A DNA stretch of 64,000 bases from NCBI GenBank assembly GCA_045599005.1, contig JAZRVF010000026.1, forward strand, positions 62,001 to 126,000, in the 5' to 3' direction. The notes under the pieces are model-generated. The model saw only the letters and a list, made by a program, of their open reading frames with translations. It ran no database searches and was not told where the DNA came from. Positions 34,112 through 41,910 of the stretch are shown here, piece after piece. Origin of the DNA: Treponema_I sp045599005 (GTDB taxonomy: Bacteria > Spirochaetota > Spirochaetia > Treponematales > Treponemataceae). The translations under genes and the position numbers were made by a program. Every line of letters starts with the position of its first letter. Within the stretch, counting starts at the first letter, position 1.

Positions 34112-34723
34112 TTATTCCTCTTCTGATTCTGAATTCAACCGTGATTTCTTATTCTTTCCGGCAGCTTTCCAGATAAGAATGACTGCGATACAGATTACAA
34201 CAGCAGCGGCAGCCTCAAGAAGACTGTTGGAGATAAGAACGGTCCATACAACTTCCCAGGTGATTGCTTTGTAGATGACAACCAGGGATCCAAGTACCAG
34301 AATTGTGTTTACCAGTGTTCCGACAAAAGCTGCGATTCCGTCACCGACGATAGAAACAGCACTGTTTTTTGAGGACTGGAAGGGTTTTGCCACAAAATAA
34401 ACTGCAGGCGCGATCAGAATGCGGGGCAGAACTGATACAACAGGGTTTACGAAAAGAAGATCCAGTCCTGTGCCCTGTGTAGCTGCAAGAATCAGTGATG
34501 TAAGACCGAAAATTGCACCGATGCACATACCGGGGATAAGTCCGAAAAGAAGTGTTCCAAGAATTACGGGAACGTGAAGAATTGTGATAGAGGCGCCTGA
34601 AAACCATGGAATCATTCCGAGGCGTGTGAAACCGAAAAGAACTGTAAGGGCGCCCAGGGCACCGACTGCTGCAATGTTTTTAAGATGTTTTGTTTTTTTT
34701 GTTGAATTGATCTGTTCTGACAT
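34112..34723 (-). CDS. ECF transporter S component
   Basis: A 203-residue, six-helix substrate-binding membrane subunit of an energy-coupling-factor vitamin transporter. The pattern GFTRLGMIPWFSGASITILH followed by VPVILGTLLFGLIPGMCIG is that of S components; the shared A, A' and T subunits are not in this window, so it is a group II member. The vitamin cannot be assigned from sequence (folate, pantothenate or riboflavin types have similar starts). The N-terminus is Lys/Thr-rich and the C-terminus acidic. Its leader (34724-34845) can fold into a hairpin and an H-type pseudoknot. Confidence 0.85.
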   Translation of the reverse strand: MSEQINSTKKTKHLKNIAAVGALGALTVLFGFTRLGMIPWFSGASITILHVPVILGTLLFGLIPGMCIGAIFGLTSLILAATQGTGLDLLFVNPVVSVLPRILIAPAVYFVAKPFQSSKNSAVSIVGDGIAAFVGTLVNTILVLGSLVVIYKAITWEVVWTVLISNSLLEAAAAVVICIAVILIWKAAGKNKKSRLNSESEEE

Positions 34724-34756
34724 GTTTAGTTCCTAGTCTGTAGAAAGTGTTAGAGT

Positions 34757-34845
34757 ACATGACACCTGGAGAAACTGCGGATAAGGTGTCTGATGCTTCC
34801 GCAGTCCTGAAGAGGCCCAGAACCGGAGTCCGGGAGCCTCCAAGT
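34757..34845 (-). promoter_or_regulatory. Structured leader (hairpin plus H-type pseudoknot) upstream of the ECF S component
   Basis: On the minus strand, GAGGCTC (34839-34833) pairs with GGGCCTC (34817-34811) in a hairpin. Next, ACTGCGGA (34805-34798) pairs with TCCGCAGT (34781-34774), and the enclosed loop segment GACACCT (34790-34784) pairs with AGGTGTC (34767-34761), an H-type pseudoknot of 8 and 7 pairs. An alternative outer stem CTTGGAG/CTCCAGG competes for part of it. S-component genes are often under riboswitches; I do not recognise a known class (no TPP, FMN, THF or preQ1 core). Confidence 0.5.
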
Positions 34846-34881
34846 AAAAAAACAATGCCTGCCGGATCTGACAGGCATTGC
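34846..34881 (-). terminator. Terminator of the 5'-nucleotidase gene
   Basis: On the minus strand CAATGCCTG pairs with CAGGCATTG over a ten-base loop and is followed by seven T residues. It lies 50 bases after the nucleotidase stop and separates it from the ECF-trk operon. Confidence 0.88.
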
Positions 34882-34927
34882 TCTGTCAGCCAGATGAAAA
34901 ACACTGACTGACTTCGACAGCTGCTGA

Positions 34928-36502
34928 TCAGTCTTTTACACCACCGATAACAGTGATGCGTCCGTCTGTGACGGGAGTCAGCGGGGCGCCCAGTGACTGA
35001 GCGTATTCAACAACAGCATCGCTCATGAGCATTGATGTGTTGTATGTATCGATGCTTCTTGTAAGAACTGTGTATCCGTCTCCACCGTTTGACAGGTAGT
35101 CGTTTGTTACCATGCGGTATGTTGCGGAAGGATCAATGGGTTCACCGTTGATCAGAACGTCAGAAATGCGTCCGTTGTTTCCGTTTTCATCGAATTCCAG
35201 TGTGTAGGAAACTTCTTTTGACATCTGGAGGAATCCACCGGCACCCTGGTTGAGTGTAGGAATGAAGTCAGCGAAGTCCATCATGTCTTCACCTGTAAGT
35301 GTGATCACGTATACGTAGTTTTCGAAGGGGAGAACTGTCATGATGTTTTCGCGTGTTACATCACCTGCAGGAAGGCTTGCACGGATGTTACCACCGTTTG
35401 TGAAGCCGAAGTCAACAGAAACACCGTGGTTGCGGACATAACCTACCAGAGCGTCTGCTACCAGGTCTCCGATAGGAGTTTCCCATTTGCGGCTCCATTT
35501 GTTACCGGCGTCAAAAGCAGCTGTTGTTTTAAGAACAACTTCCTTGAGGCTTGCATTTGATTCCTGGATGTAAGGATCGAGCATTGCAAGAACTTCAGCA
35601 TCGGCAGGGAAAGCTTCTGATGTGATTTCCACAGGAGCCCATTCAAATCCGACCAGTTTTCCGTTCTTGATTGAAAGAGTACCGGTTCCCACATATTTTC
35701 CCCATTCGTTTGAGGAAACGATGTAAGTTCCGTTTACACATGCAGGTTCTGTCATGAAAGAATGTGAGTGACCGTCAACAATCAGGTCGATTCCGTCAAC
35801 AGCCTCTGCAACTTTGATTGATGTGTTCTGGTCAGCTGTCTCAAGAACATCTCCAAGGTGACCCAGCAGGATAACGATGTCACAGTTCTTTTCGTTGCGG
35901 AGCAGGTCAACCATGTCTGCTGCAGCTTCAATCTCATCAATGAATGTAAGGCTTGCATCAGGGCTTGCGATTGTAAGTGTGCGGAGTGTTGTAAGACCGA
36001 AGATACCTACGCGGAAACCGACGTAATCTTTGATAAGATAGGGGCGTCCGAGATAATCTCCGTCTTCGTCAACGATGTTTGCACATACAAAAGGATAATC
36101 TGCAATCTCCATCTGAGTCAGAAGAACATCAAGACTGCTGTCGAATTCATGGTTTCCGAATGCCGCTGCCTCATAACCCATCAGGTTATAAGCCATGATG
36201 TCCGGTTCTGCGTGGAACATGTTTGAAAGTGCGGAACCTGTGTTGATGTCACCTGCATCGAGAAGAAGAATGTTGCCGCCTTCTTCACGTACACTCTTGA
36301 TGTAAGTTGCGCGTTCTGCGAGACCGTATTTTCCGTCCTTGGAAAGTGTTGCTCCGTGGTGATCGTTTGTGTGCATGATCTTGAGTGTGTACACTGTATC
36401 GGGATCACGGATAACTCTACTGCCAGATGCTGCGAATGCAACACTGCTGAAAATGAATGCGATTGCAACAATCAATGCTGCAATTTTGCCAGCTTTTTTC
36501 AT
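34928..36502 (-). CDS. Secreted 5'-nucleotidase / UshA-type metallophosphatase
   Basis: 524 residues, start ATG 36502 behind AGGAGG (36508-36513); an in-frame TTG three bases upstream is not needed. A signal peptide (KKAGKIAALIVAIAFIFSS, cut near VAFAA) leads to a metallophosphatase domain (about 40-275) with MHTNDHHG, DAGDINTG, FGNHEFD and VDGHSHSF metal ligands, and a 5'-nucleotidase C-terminal domain (about 310-490) with TNGGNIRASLPAGDV and NDYLSNGGDGY that binds the nucleoside. It likely hydrolyses nucleotides in the periplasm for salvage of nucleosides and phosphate. Confidence 0.93.
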   Translation of the reverse strand: MKKAGKIAALIVAIAFIFSSVAFAASGSRVIRDPDTVYTLKIMHTNDHHGATLSKDGKYGLAERATYIKSVREEGGNILLLDAGDINTGSALSNMFHAEPDIMAYNLMGYEAAAFGNHEFDSSLDVLLTQMEIADYPFVCANIVDEDGDYLGRPYLIKDYVGFRVGIFGLTTLRTLTIASPDASLTFIDEIEAAADMVDLLRNEKNCDIVILLGHLGDVLETADQNTSIKVAEAVDGIDLIVDGHSHSFMTEPACVNGTYIVSSNEWGKYVGTGTLSIKNGKLVGFEWAPVEITSEAFPADAEVLAMLDPYIQESNASLKEVVLKTTAAFDAGNKWSRKWETPIGDLVADALVGYVRNHGVSVDFGFTNGGNIRASLPAGDVTRENIMTVLPFENYVYVITLTGEDMMDFADFIPTLNQGAGGFLQMSKEVSYTLEFDENGNNGRISDVLINGEPIDPSATYRMVTNDYLSNGGDGYTVLTRSIDTYNTSMLMSDAVVEYAQSLGAPLTPVTDGRITVIGGVKD

Positions 36503-36721
36503 CAAATCCTCCTGATTTGCTCTCCTGCAATTAATGCGCGGATAAAAAAATTTTCTGATTAATTAGTACTCAATTATGGGAATTCTGTCAAATCAATGAC
36601 AGAGGGCAATCCGGTGCACGGAATCTGAAATTCAGTGTCCTGGAATACTCTGCAACCCTTGATATTATGGTATATTTTCCAGTAAAATTCGCTGAAAACT
36701 AACGATTTTGCGCAGATATTG

Positions 36722-36730
36722 TGCTATAAT
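36722..36730 (+). promoter_or_regulatory. Extended -10 promoter for the barrel/HD-GYP operon
   Basis: TGCTATAAT is a perfect extended -10 (TGnTATAAT), 65 bases before the ATG at 36795. No good -35 is present, which this promoter class does not require. The remaining 290-base gap (36503-36794) between the divergent genes holds nothing else that I can name. Confidence 0.65.
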
Positions 36731-36794
36731 CAATCAGTATAAAAAAAGTTTGGAATCCCTTTTCCTGCTTTTATCAATACACATTGAGGTTCTT

Positions 36795-37922
36795 ATGAAA
36801 AGATTCGCTCATGCGCGTGTTGCCTGCTGTCTGCTGATTCTTCTGTTCTCCGGCATGTTGTTTGCCCAGAGTCTGGAAGAGATGCTGACGCAGATTGATC
36901 ATGCCTTCATGCAGAAATCTCCGCAGACAGTCCGTGCGATTCTGGAAAAAACCTACGGCTCGGAAGACTACAGTATTCTTGAAAAATATGTCCTGAGCAG
37001 TTCAAAAGGTCTTTTCATTACAAATCAGCTTGAGTTGATTCAGGAAATGACGCTGGCTGTAATTGACGTAAACCTGGGCTCTGAGGAAGCACTGAGTTTG
37101 TACTACGTTGTCGAGAATACTCTGGAGAAACGACGTGCCCTGCATGCGGAGGAAGAAAAACTTGCCGCTGTCCAGAAGGAAAAGGAAGCCGCTTACATCG
37201 AAAGTGTTCCGGAATTGGTAAAAGCCAAGGCAGAAGCTGATTATGAGATTCCTGTCAATACTGAATCCGGTGAGAAAGTGTTCATCAAACCTGCAGTAGC
37301 CCACCGCGGCGATACAGTCTGGAACGGGGCGATCAACGCAGCGGATCTGGGACTTGTTCTGGCTCCGGGTACTTCTCCCGCAATCAAGCTCTGTTATGGT
37401 CTGGGAGTCTCTACTGACCTGATCTATTATGGAAAAGGATTCTCTATCGGTGCAACGGTCAATGCCGCCATCCAGCCGATTTCTCTTTCTGCCGGAAGCA
37501 GATCAACTTCAGATGTCATCTGGGATTTCTCTTTTGTTCCGCTCATTTCAATCAGTGATCTTGATACACCCAATGTTTATCTGCGTCTCGGTTTCATGGC
37601 ACAGCAGTACAACAACATTCCCGGCACCGGTTCACACAAAGAGATCTTCTATTCACCTGTTGTCGGTCTCAACTACAGGAATGTTCTTCTGGGACCTGCA
37701 ATCTTTGACTTCTATGCAGAATATTATCCGGGTCATATCGCATACCGCGGAATCCAGTCAGCTTTTGCATTCGGTGCCAATGTGAATATGCCGATTGTCG
37801 ACATGTCCCATCTTTCATTGATTCTTTCAGGATCAATCAGAGACAACTGTTTTATTCAGGACAATAATTTTTCAAATCGTTTCCATTTAACATTAGGAAT
37901 TGGAGTTAAGAGAGATGAATAA
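36795..37922 (+). CDS. Secreted protein with coiled N-terminal part and outer-membrane-barrel-like C-terminus
   Basis: 375 residues, start ATG 36795 behind TGAGG. A signal peptide (ACCLLILLFSGMLFAQ) is followed by a helical, charged region to about residue 165 and a C-terminal region (about 170-375) of alternating polar/aromatic strands with glycine-rich turns, such as IKLCYGLGVSTDLIYYGKG and NVYLRLGFMAQQYNN. It resembles spirochaetal small outer-membrane barrels but I do not recognise a family, and the last residue is not aromatic. It overlaps the next gene by eight bases, so the two products are probably partners. Confidence 0.7.
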   Translation: MKRFAHARVACCLLILLFSGMLFAQSLEEMLTQIDHAFMQKSPQTVRAILEKTYGSEDYSILEKYVLSSSKGLFITNQLELIQEMTLAVIDVNLGSEEALSLYYVVENTLEKRRALHAEEEKLAAVQKEKEAAYIESVPELVKAKAEADYEIPVNTESGEKVFIKPAVAHRGDTVWNGAINAADLGLVLAPGTSPAIKLCYGLGVSTDLIYYGKGFSIGATVNAAIQPISLSAGSRSTSDVIWDFSFVPLISISDLDTPNVYLRLGFMAQQYNNIPGTGSHKEIFYSPVVGLNYRNVLLGPAIFDFYAEYYPGHIAYRGIQSAFAFGANVNMPIVDMSHLSLILSGSIRDNCFIQDNNFSNRFHLTLGIGVKRDE

Positions 37923-40368
37923 ACGTTTTTTCACAACACTTCTTTTTTTGGTTCTGGCCTCAGGAATGATTTTCTGCCAGAGTACTCTCGTTTCCCGCTA
38001 TGTTGACGGGGCTAACAAGGCTTACGTCAACGGTAATAATGCTGACGCTTTCAAATACATCAACATGGCCCTGGGACAGTATGAAGCAGGCAAAGTGCCG
38101 GACAACGTCATTTCTCTTGCTCAGGCGATTTATTCGGATTATCTCAGGGATGTGAAAGCTTCCGGTGATACTGTTGCTTTTGCAGAGTTCCGCCAGTGGG
38201 GTTCTGAATTCCCTTCTGTAATAGATGCAAAACTGACTCGTGAGATCAATCAGGTTCAGACCCAGTTTGATGCTGAAGCAGCACAGATTGAGAAGCTCCG
38301 AATTGAGACAGAAGCCCTTAAAGTGGCAAGCAACATGGGACAGGGTGCAAGTTCCGAGCAGACTGAAGCCTTGATTGCTGCAAACAATACGCTTATGTCA
38401 AAGATTGACGAACTGTCTGCTTCTCAGGAACAGACAGCATTGGCTTACCAGCAGAGTCAGGAGCAGATTGCAGCCATGCAGCTCCAGCAGCAGCAGACAA
38501 CACAGGCTTTGAAGGATGCTCAGGCGCAGCAGCAGCAGACAGCCCAGATTTTCGCTGATGCCCAGAAACAGTCAGCACAGGCTCTGGAAGCGGCCCAGGC
38601 ACAGCAGCAGCAGACAGCTCTTGCATTCCAGCAGAGTCAGGAACAGATTGCGGCAATGCAGGCACAGCAGCAGCAGACAGCCCAGGCTATGAAGGAAGCC
38701 CAGGATCAGGCAGCAATGGCTCTTCAGTCCGCACAGCAGCAGACAGCCCAGGCTGCAAAAGCAATTCAGGATGCCCAGAACCAGGCTGCCCAGTCTATGC
38801 AGGCTGCACAGGCTCAGGTGGAAGCAATGAAGCAGGTTCAGGAGCAGACAACCATGGCTCTGGCTGATGCACAGAAAACTGCAATTCAGGCTACGGAAGC
38901 ACTGAAAAATGCAAATGATCAGACAAGCCAGGCTATAAAAGAAAACCAGGCTTTGACAGAACAGGCTCTGAAACAGACCAATTCGCTTCTGGCTCAGAAT
39001 CAGCAGGTTCTGACACAGGGCCAGAAGGAAACAAACCAGCTGATCCAGACAACAAATCAGACACTTCAGAATACAACACAGTCTCTTCAGACAACCACTC
39101 AGACATTGCTGAACAGTCAGGAGCAGACAAACCAGGCACTGCAGTCAACCACAAAAACGATTTTGGACGGGCAGCAGCAGACAAACCAGGCACTGCAGTC
39201 AACCACAAAGACGATTCTTGACGGGCAGCAGCAGACAAACCAGACACTGCAGTCAACCACAAAGACGATTCTTGACGGACAGGAGCAGACAAACCAGACG
39301 CTGCAGTCAACCACAAAGTCAATTCTTGATGGTCAGGAACAGGCAAATCTGACATTGCAGGCAACATCCCAGACACTGATTCAGAATCAGGAAGAGACAA
39401 GCGCGGCGATCAATGAAAGTCTGCAGGCGCAGACTTTGCTTCAGGAACAGCAGAAAGAAGCAATGGAGAATGTTCTTGTAGGTATTGAAAACACCGCGGA
39501 AGCTTCAAAGGCTTCGACAAAGCAGATTATGATTGTGCTGGCTGTTCTTGTGGGACTGATTTTTATCGGAATCATTGCCGCGATCATCAGTATCTCAATG
39601 TCAAGAAAACAGCAGAAACTGTTTGCAGAGACTCTGCGTGTTGTAAGTGAGCTGCAGCGTATTCCTCTGGAAGCTTCCAGCAATTACAACAATCTCAGCC
39701 TTGAAGATCTTTACAGTGGAATGCGTGCTCTTGAGTCAGCAAACAGTGAGGCAAAAAGCGGTCGAAAAGCCCTTCAGCAGTTTGACAAGAAAGAAGTGAA
39801 TGACGAACTCCGTGCCGAACTCCGTGATCTTGCCACTGCATGTGAACGCTGGGGTCAGAAAATTGATAAAATCACCAACCGCAAGAACAATTCCAAAAAT
39901 GTTGCGGAACTGGTATTCAAAATCGCACAGAAAATGGATCTTGGAGAGTACACTTCAATGCTTTATTTCTGTGCCGCAATGGTTTATGACATTGGATTCC
40001 TCAATCTGGATGAAAACCTTCTGAACAAAGGTTCACTTACTGAGGAAGAGAAATATCAGATCCGCAGCCATGTCCGCGAAGGAATCAAACTGATTGATTT
40101 TGTGCCGGAGAAATTCAAATCTGTGTTTGTGGAAGCAATCCTTATGCATCATGAAAATCTGGACGGATCCGGTTATCCTGACGGATTGCATGATAAACAG
40201 ATTCCTGCAGTTTCACGGCTTATCCGTGTTGTAGAATCATTCATTGCTCAGATTTCAAAGCGCAATTATCATGGCATTTTCGACAAGGAAACTGCAATCA
40301 GTGAACTGCGAAAATATCCGGAACGTTACGATCAGACAATTGTAAACGCATTGGATACTTTGATCTGA
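37915..40368 (+). CDS. Q/A/T-rich coiled transmembrane protein with degenerate HD-GYP domain
   Basis: 817 residues, start ATG 37915 behind GGAG. Signal-like N-terminus (TTLLFLVLASGMIFCQ), a helical TPR-like region to about 130, then an extremely glutamine-rich coiled region (about 165-530) with 18-residue tandem repeats, a transmembrane helix at about 537-561, and a cytoplasmic domain with an HD-GYP-like part (about 665-817). HVREG and HHENLDGSGYP are present, but the signature HD is YD (MVYDIGFLNL) and the later metal-binding Asp is lost, so c-di-GMP hydrolysis is doubtful. The long periplasmic coil may reach the outer-membrane barrel-like partner encoded just upstream. Confidence 0.8.
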   Translation: MNKRFFTTLLFLVLASGMIFCQSTLVSRYVDGANKAYVNGNNADAFKYINMALGQYEAGKVPDNVISLAQAIYSDYLRDVKASGDTVAFAEFRQWGSEFPSVIDAKLTREINQVQTQFDAEAAQIEKLRIETEALKVASNMGQGASSEQTEALIAANNTLMSKIDELSASQEQTALAYQQSQEQIAAMQLQQQQTTQALKDAQAQQQQTAQIFADAQKQSAQALEAAQAQQQQTALAFQQSQEQIAAMQAQQQQTAQAMKEAQDQAAMALQSAQQQTAQAAKAIQDAQNQAAQSMQAAQAQVEAMKQVQEQTTMALADAQKTAIQATEALKNANDQTSQAIKENQALTEQALKQTNSLLAQNQQVLTQGQKETNQLIQTTNQTLQNTTQSLQTTTQTLLNSQEQTNQALQSTTKTILDGQQQTNQALQSTTKTILDGQQQTNQTLQSTTKTILDGQEQTNQTLQSTTKSILDGQEQANLTLQATSQTLIQNQEETSAAINESLQAQTLLQEQQKEAMENVLVGIENTAEASKASTKQIMIVLAVLVGLIFIGIIAAIISISMSRKQQKLFAETLRVVSELQRIPLEASSNYNNLSLEDLYSGMRALESANSEAKSGRKALQQFDKKEVNDELRAELRDLATACERWGQKIDKITNRKNNSKNVAELVFKIAQKMDLGEYTSMLYFCAAMVYDIGFLNLDENLLNKGSLTEEEKYQIRSHVREGIKLIDFVPEKFKSVFVEAILMHHENLDGSGYPDGLHDKQIPAVSRLIRVVESFIAQISKRNYHGIFDKETAISELRKYPERYDQTIVNALDTLI
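39128..39343 (+). repeat. 54-bp tandem repeats (four copies) coding for an 18-residue unit
   Basis: Units start at 39128, 39182, 39236 and 39290, with a fifth degenerate one at 39344. Each encodes TNQALQSTTKTILDGQQQ or a near copy. The unit is a multiple of three bases, so copy-number change keeps the frame and would change coil length. Confidence 0.92.
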
Positions 40369-40387
40369 TAAAAATCAACTTAAAAGG

Positions 40388-40420
40388 AAGACTGCCTTGT
40401 TACGGGGCAGTCTTTTTTTT
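40388..40420 (+). terminator. Terminator of the barrel/HD-GYP operon
   Basis: AAGACTGCC pairs with GGCAGTCTT across a nine-base loop and is followed by a T-run to 40420; located 20 bases after the stop codon. Confidence 0.9.
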
Positions 40421-40458
40421 GTCCAAAGAATCCTGATGGGCATTGTGGTGTGCAGTCA

Positions 40459-40492
40459 TAAAAAAACAGCCCGAGTTTTTACTCAGACTGTT
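40459..40492 (-). terminator. Terminator of the hisD operon
   Basis: On the minus strand ACAGTCTGAGT pairs with ACTCGGGCTGT (11 pairs with G-T) followed by a T-run; 37 bases after the hisD stop. Confidence 0.8.
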
Positions 40493-40528
40493 TTCTTTAG
40501 CTTGTGGAATCTGGTTTTTGAAAATCGG

Positions 40529-41863
40529 TTACAGTCGTGCGCGTGCGGCGGCGGCGTGTCCCTCAAGACCTTCTGTACGGCCTAGAACATCGGCAGTCTG
40601 CGCAGATCTCACAACACCTTCCTTGATGGATCCATCAGAGTTTTCCTCAGTGCGGAGTGTGGTGACTGTTTTAATGAAATGCCGCACTGAAAGACCGCCC
40701 GTAAAGCGTGCGCTTCCTGATGTCGGCAGAACATGATTAAGACCGGCTGCATAGTCGCCAAGAACTTCCGCTGCATAGTGTCCTACAAAAAGTGTTCCAT
40801 AATTATGTACTTTTGAAAGCAGGTAATCTCGGTCAGAACCTTCGTCAAAAGCAACCTCCAGATGTTCGGGAGCTTTTCTGTTTGCAATTTCCGCAGCTTC
40901 ATCCAGGTCCTGCGCCACAATAATCAGACCGTTGTTGCGGACTGAAGCAAGGGCGGTTTCCCTGGTTGAAAGGCTTGAAAGCTGAATATCTACCTGGGCT
41001 GCAACTTTTTCCGCAAGTTCTGCTGATGTAGTGACAAGGACTGCCTGTGCATCGGCATCGTGTTCAGCCTGTGCGAGCAGATCTGCCGCAACCCATGCCG
41101 GATTCGCGCTGTCATCCGCAATAACAAAGGCTTCTGTAGGACCGGCAACAAAATCTATGCCTACAGTTCCGTAAAGAATGCGTTTTGCTTCCTGGACAAA
41201 CTTATTTCCGGGGCCCACAATTACATCACAGCGGGGAACAGATGCAGTTCCATAAGCCATTGCGGCAACAGACTGTGCTCCTCCGCAGGCAAACACTTTT
41301 GTGATGCCGCAGATGTGGGCAGCTGCCATAATGTTTTCATCAGCCCAGGGAAGATCCGGATTCTCAGGGTGTCTGCGGGGCGGTGTACAAAGCACAATTT
41401 CTTTTGTCCCTGCGGCTTTGGCAGGAGCGGCGCACATAATCAGCGTTGAGAAAAGAGGGAATCTTCCGGCAGGTGCATAAAGTCCGGCCCTTTCCACAGC
41501 GATGGTTTTCTGTCCGGTAATCAGTCCGGGAGCAAGTTCAGTCTCAAAATCTGTGAAACAGTTCCGCTGCTGTCTGGCAAAATCAAAAGTCAGCTTATAT
41601 GTGTAACTGAGTGCCGCAAAAAGTTCCGGATTCTCCTTCTGGAGTTTTTCTGCAGCACGTGCAAGATCGGCGGGATCAATCAGAAGGGATTTCGGTGCTG
41701 CCTGATCGAATTTCTCGCTCATCTGATGCAAAGCCTGATCTCCGTCTTTGCGCACAGAATCAATGATTCCCTGAACAATGTCATGGACATCGCTGGCAAT
41801 TTTGCGTGGCAGGTAAAAATCCTGAGAGATTTCCTTTGAACTGATGATTTTCATTTCAGCCAT
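40529..41863 (-). CDS. hisD: Histidinol dehydrogenase
   Basis: HisD oxidises L-histidinol to L-histidine in two NAD-dependent steps (EC 1.1.1.23). 444 residues. Landmarks: GLYAPAGRFPLFSTLIMCAAPAKAAG, then VIVGPGNKFVQEAKR, DFVAGPTEAFVIAD and the zinc-ligand region with QAEHDADAQAVL and GLNHVLPTSGSARF. The gene lies 47 bases after the his fusion gene on the same strand. Other his genes (hisG, B, C, F, H) are not in the window. Confidence 0.96.
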   Translation of the reverse strand: MAEMKIISSKEISQDFYLPRKIASDVHDIVQGIIDSVRKDGDQALHQMSEKFDQAAPKSLLIDPADLARAAEKLQKENPELFAALSYTYKLTFDFARQQRNCFTDFETELAPGLITGQKTIAVERAGLYAPAGRFPLFSTLIMCAAPAKAAGTKEIVLCTPPRRHPENPDLPWADENIMAAAHICGITKVFACGGAQSVAAMAYGTASVPRCDVIVGPGNKFVQEAKRILYGTVGIDFVAGPTEAFVIADDSANPAWVAADLLAQAEHDADAQAVLVTTSAELAEKVAAQVDIQLSSLSTRETALASVRNNGLIIVAQDLDEAAEIANRKAPEHLEVAFDEGSDRDYLLSKVHNYGTLFVGHYAAEVLGDYAAGLNHVLPTSGSARFTGGLSVRHFIKTVTTLRTEENSDGSIKEGVVRSAQTADVLGRTEGLEGHAAAARARL

Positions 41864-41910
41864 AATCTTTTCCTTTTGATTGATGATGTAAGTTTCAGCA
41901 GAACCTGTAA

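Noticed and set aside
34757..34845. THF, preQ1, TPP or FMN riboswitch before the ECF S-component
   Set aside because: The conserved core words of these classes were looked for and not found; kept only as an unassigned structured leader.
38390..38830. CRISPR-like or satellite array in the glutamine-rich coding region
   Set aside because: The CAGCAGCAG-rich repeats are codons for polyglutamine-like coil in frame with a real gene; no spacer structure.
39895..40368. Active c-di-GMP phosphodiesterase call for the Q-rich protein
   Set aside because: The signature His of the HD motif is Tyr and a later metal-binding Asp is lost; an active enzyme is not supported.
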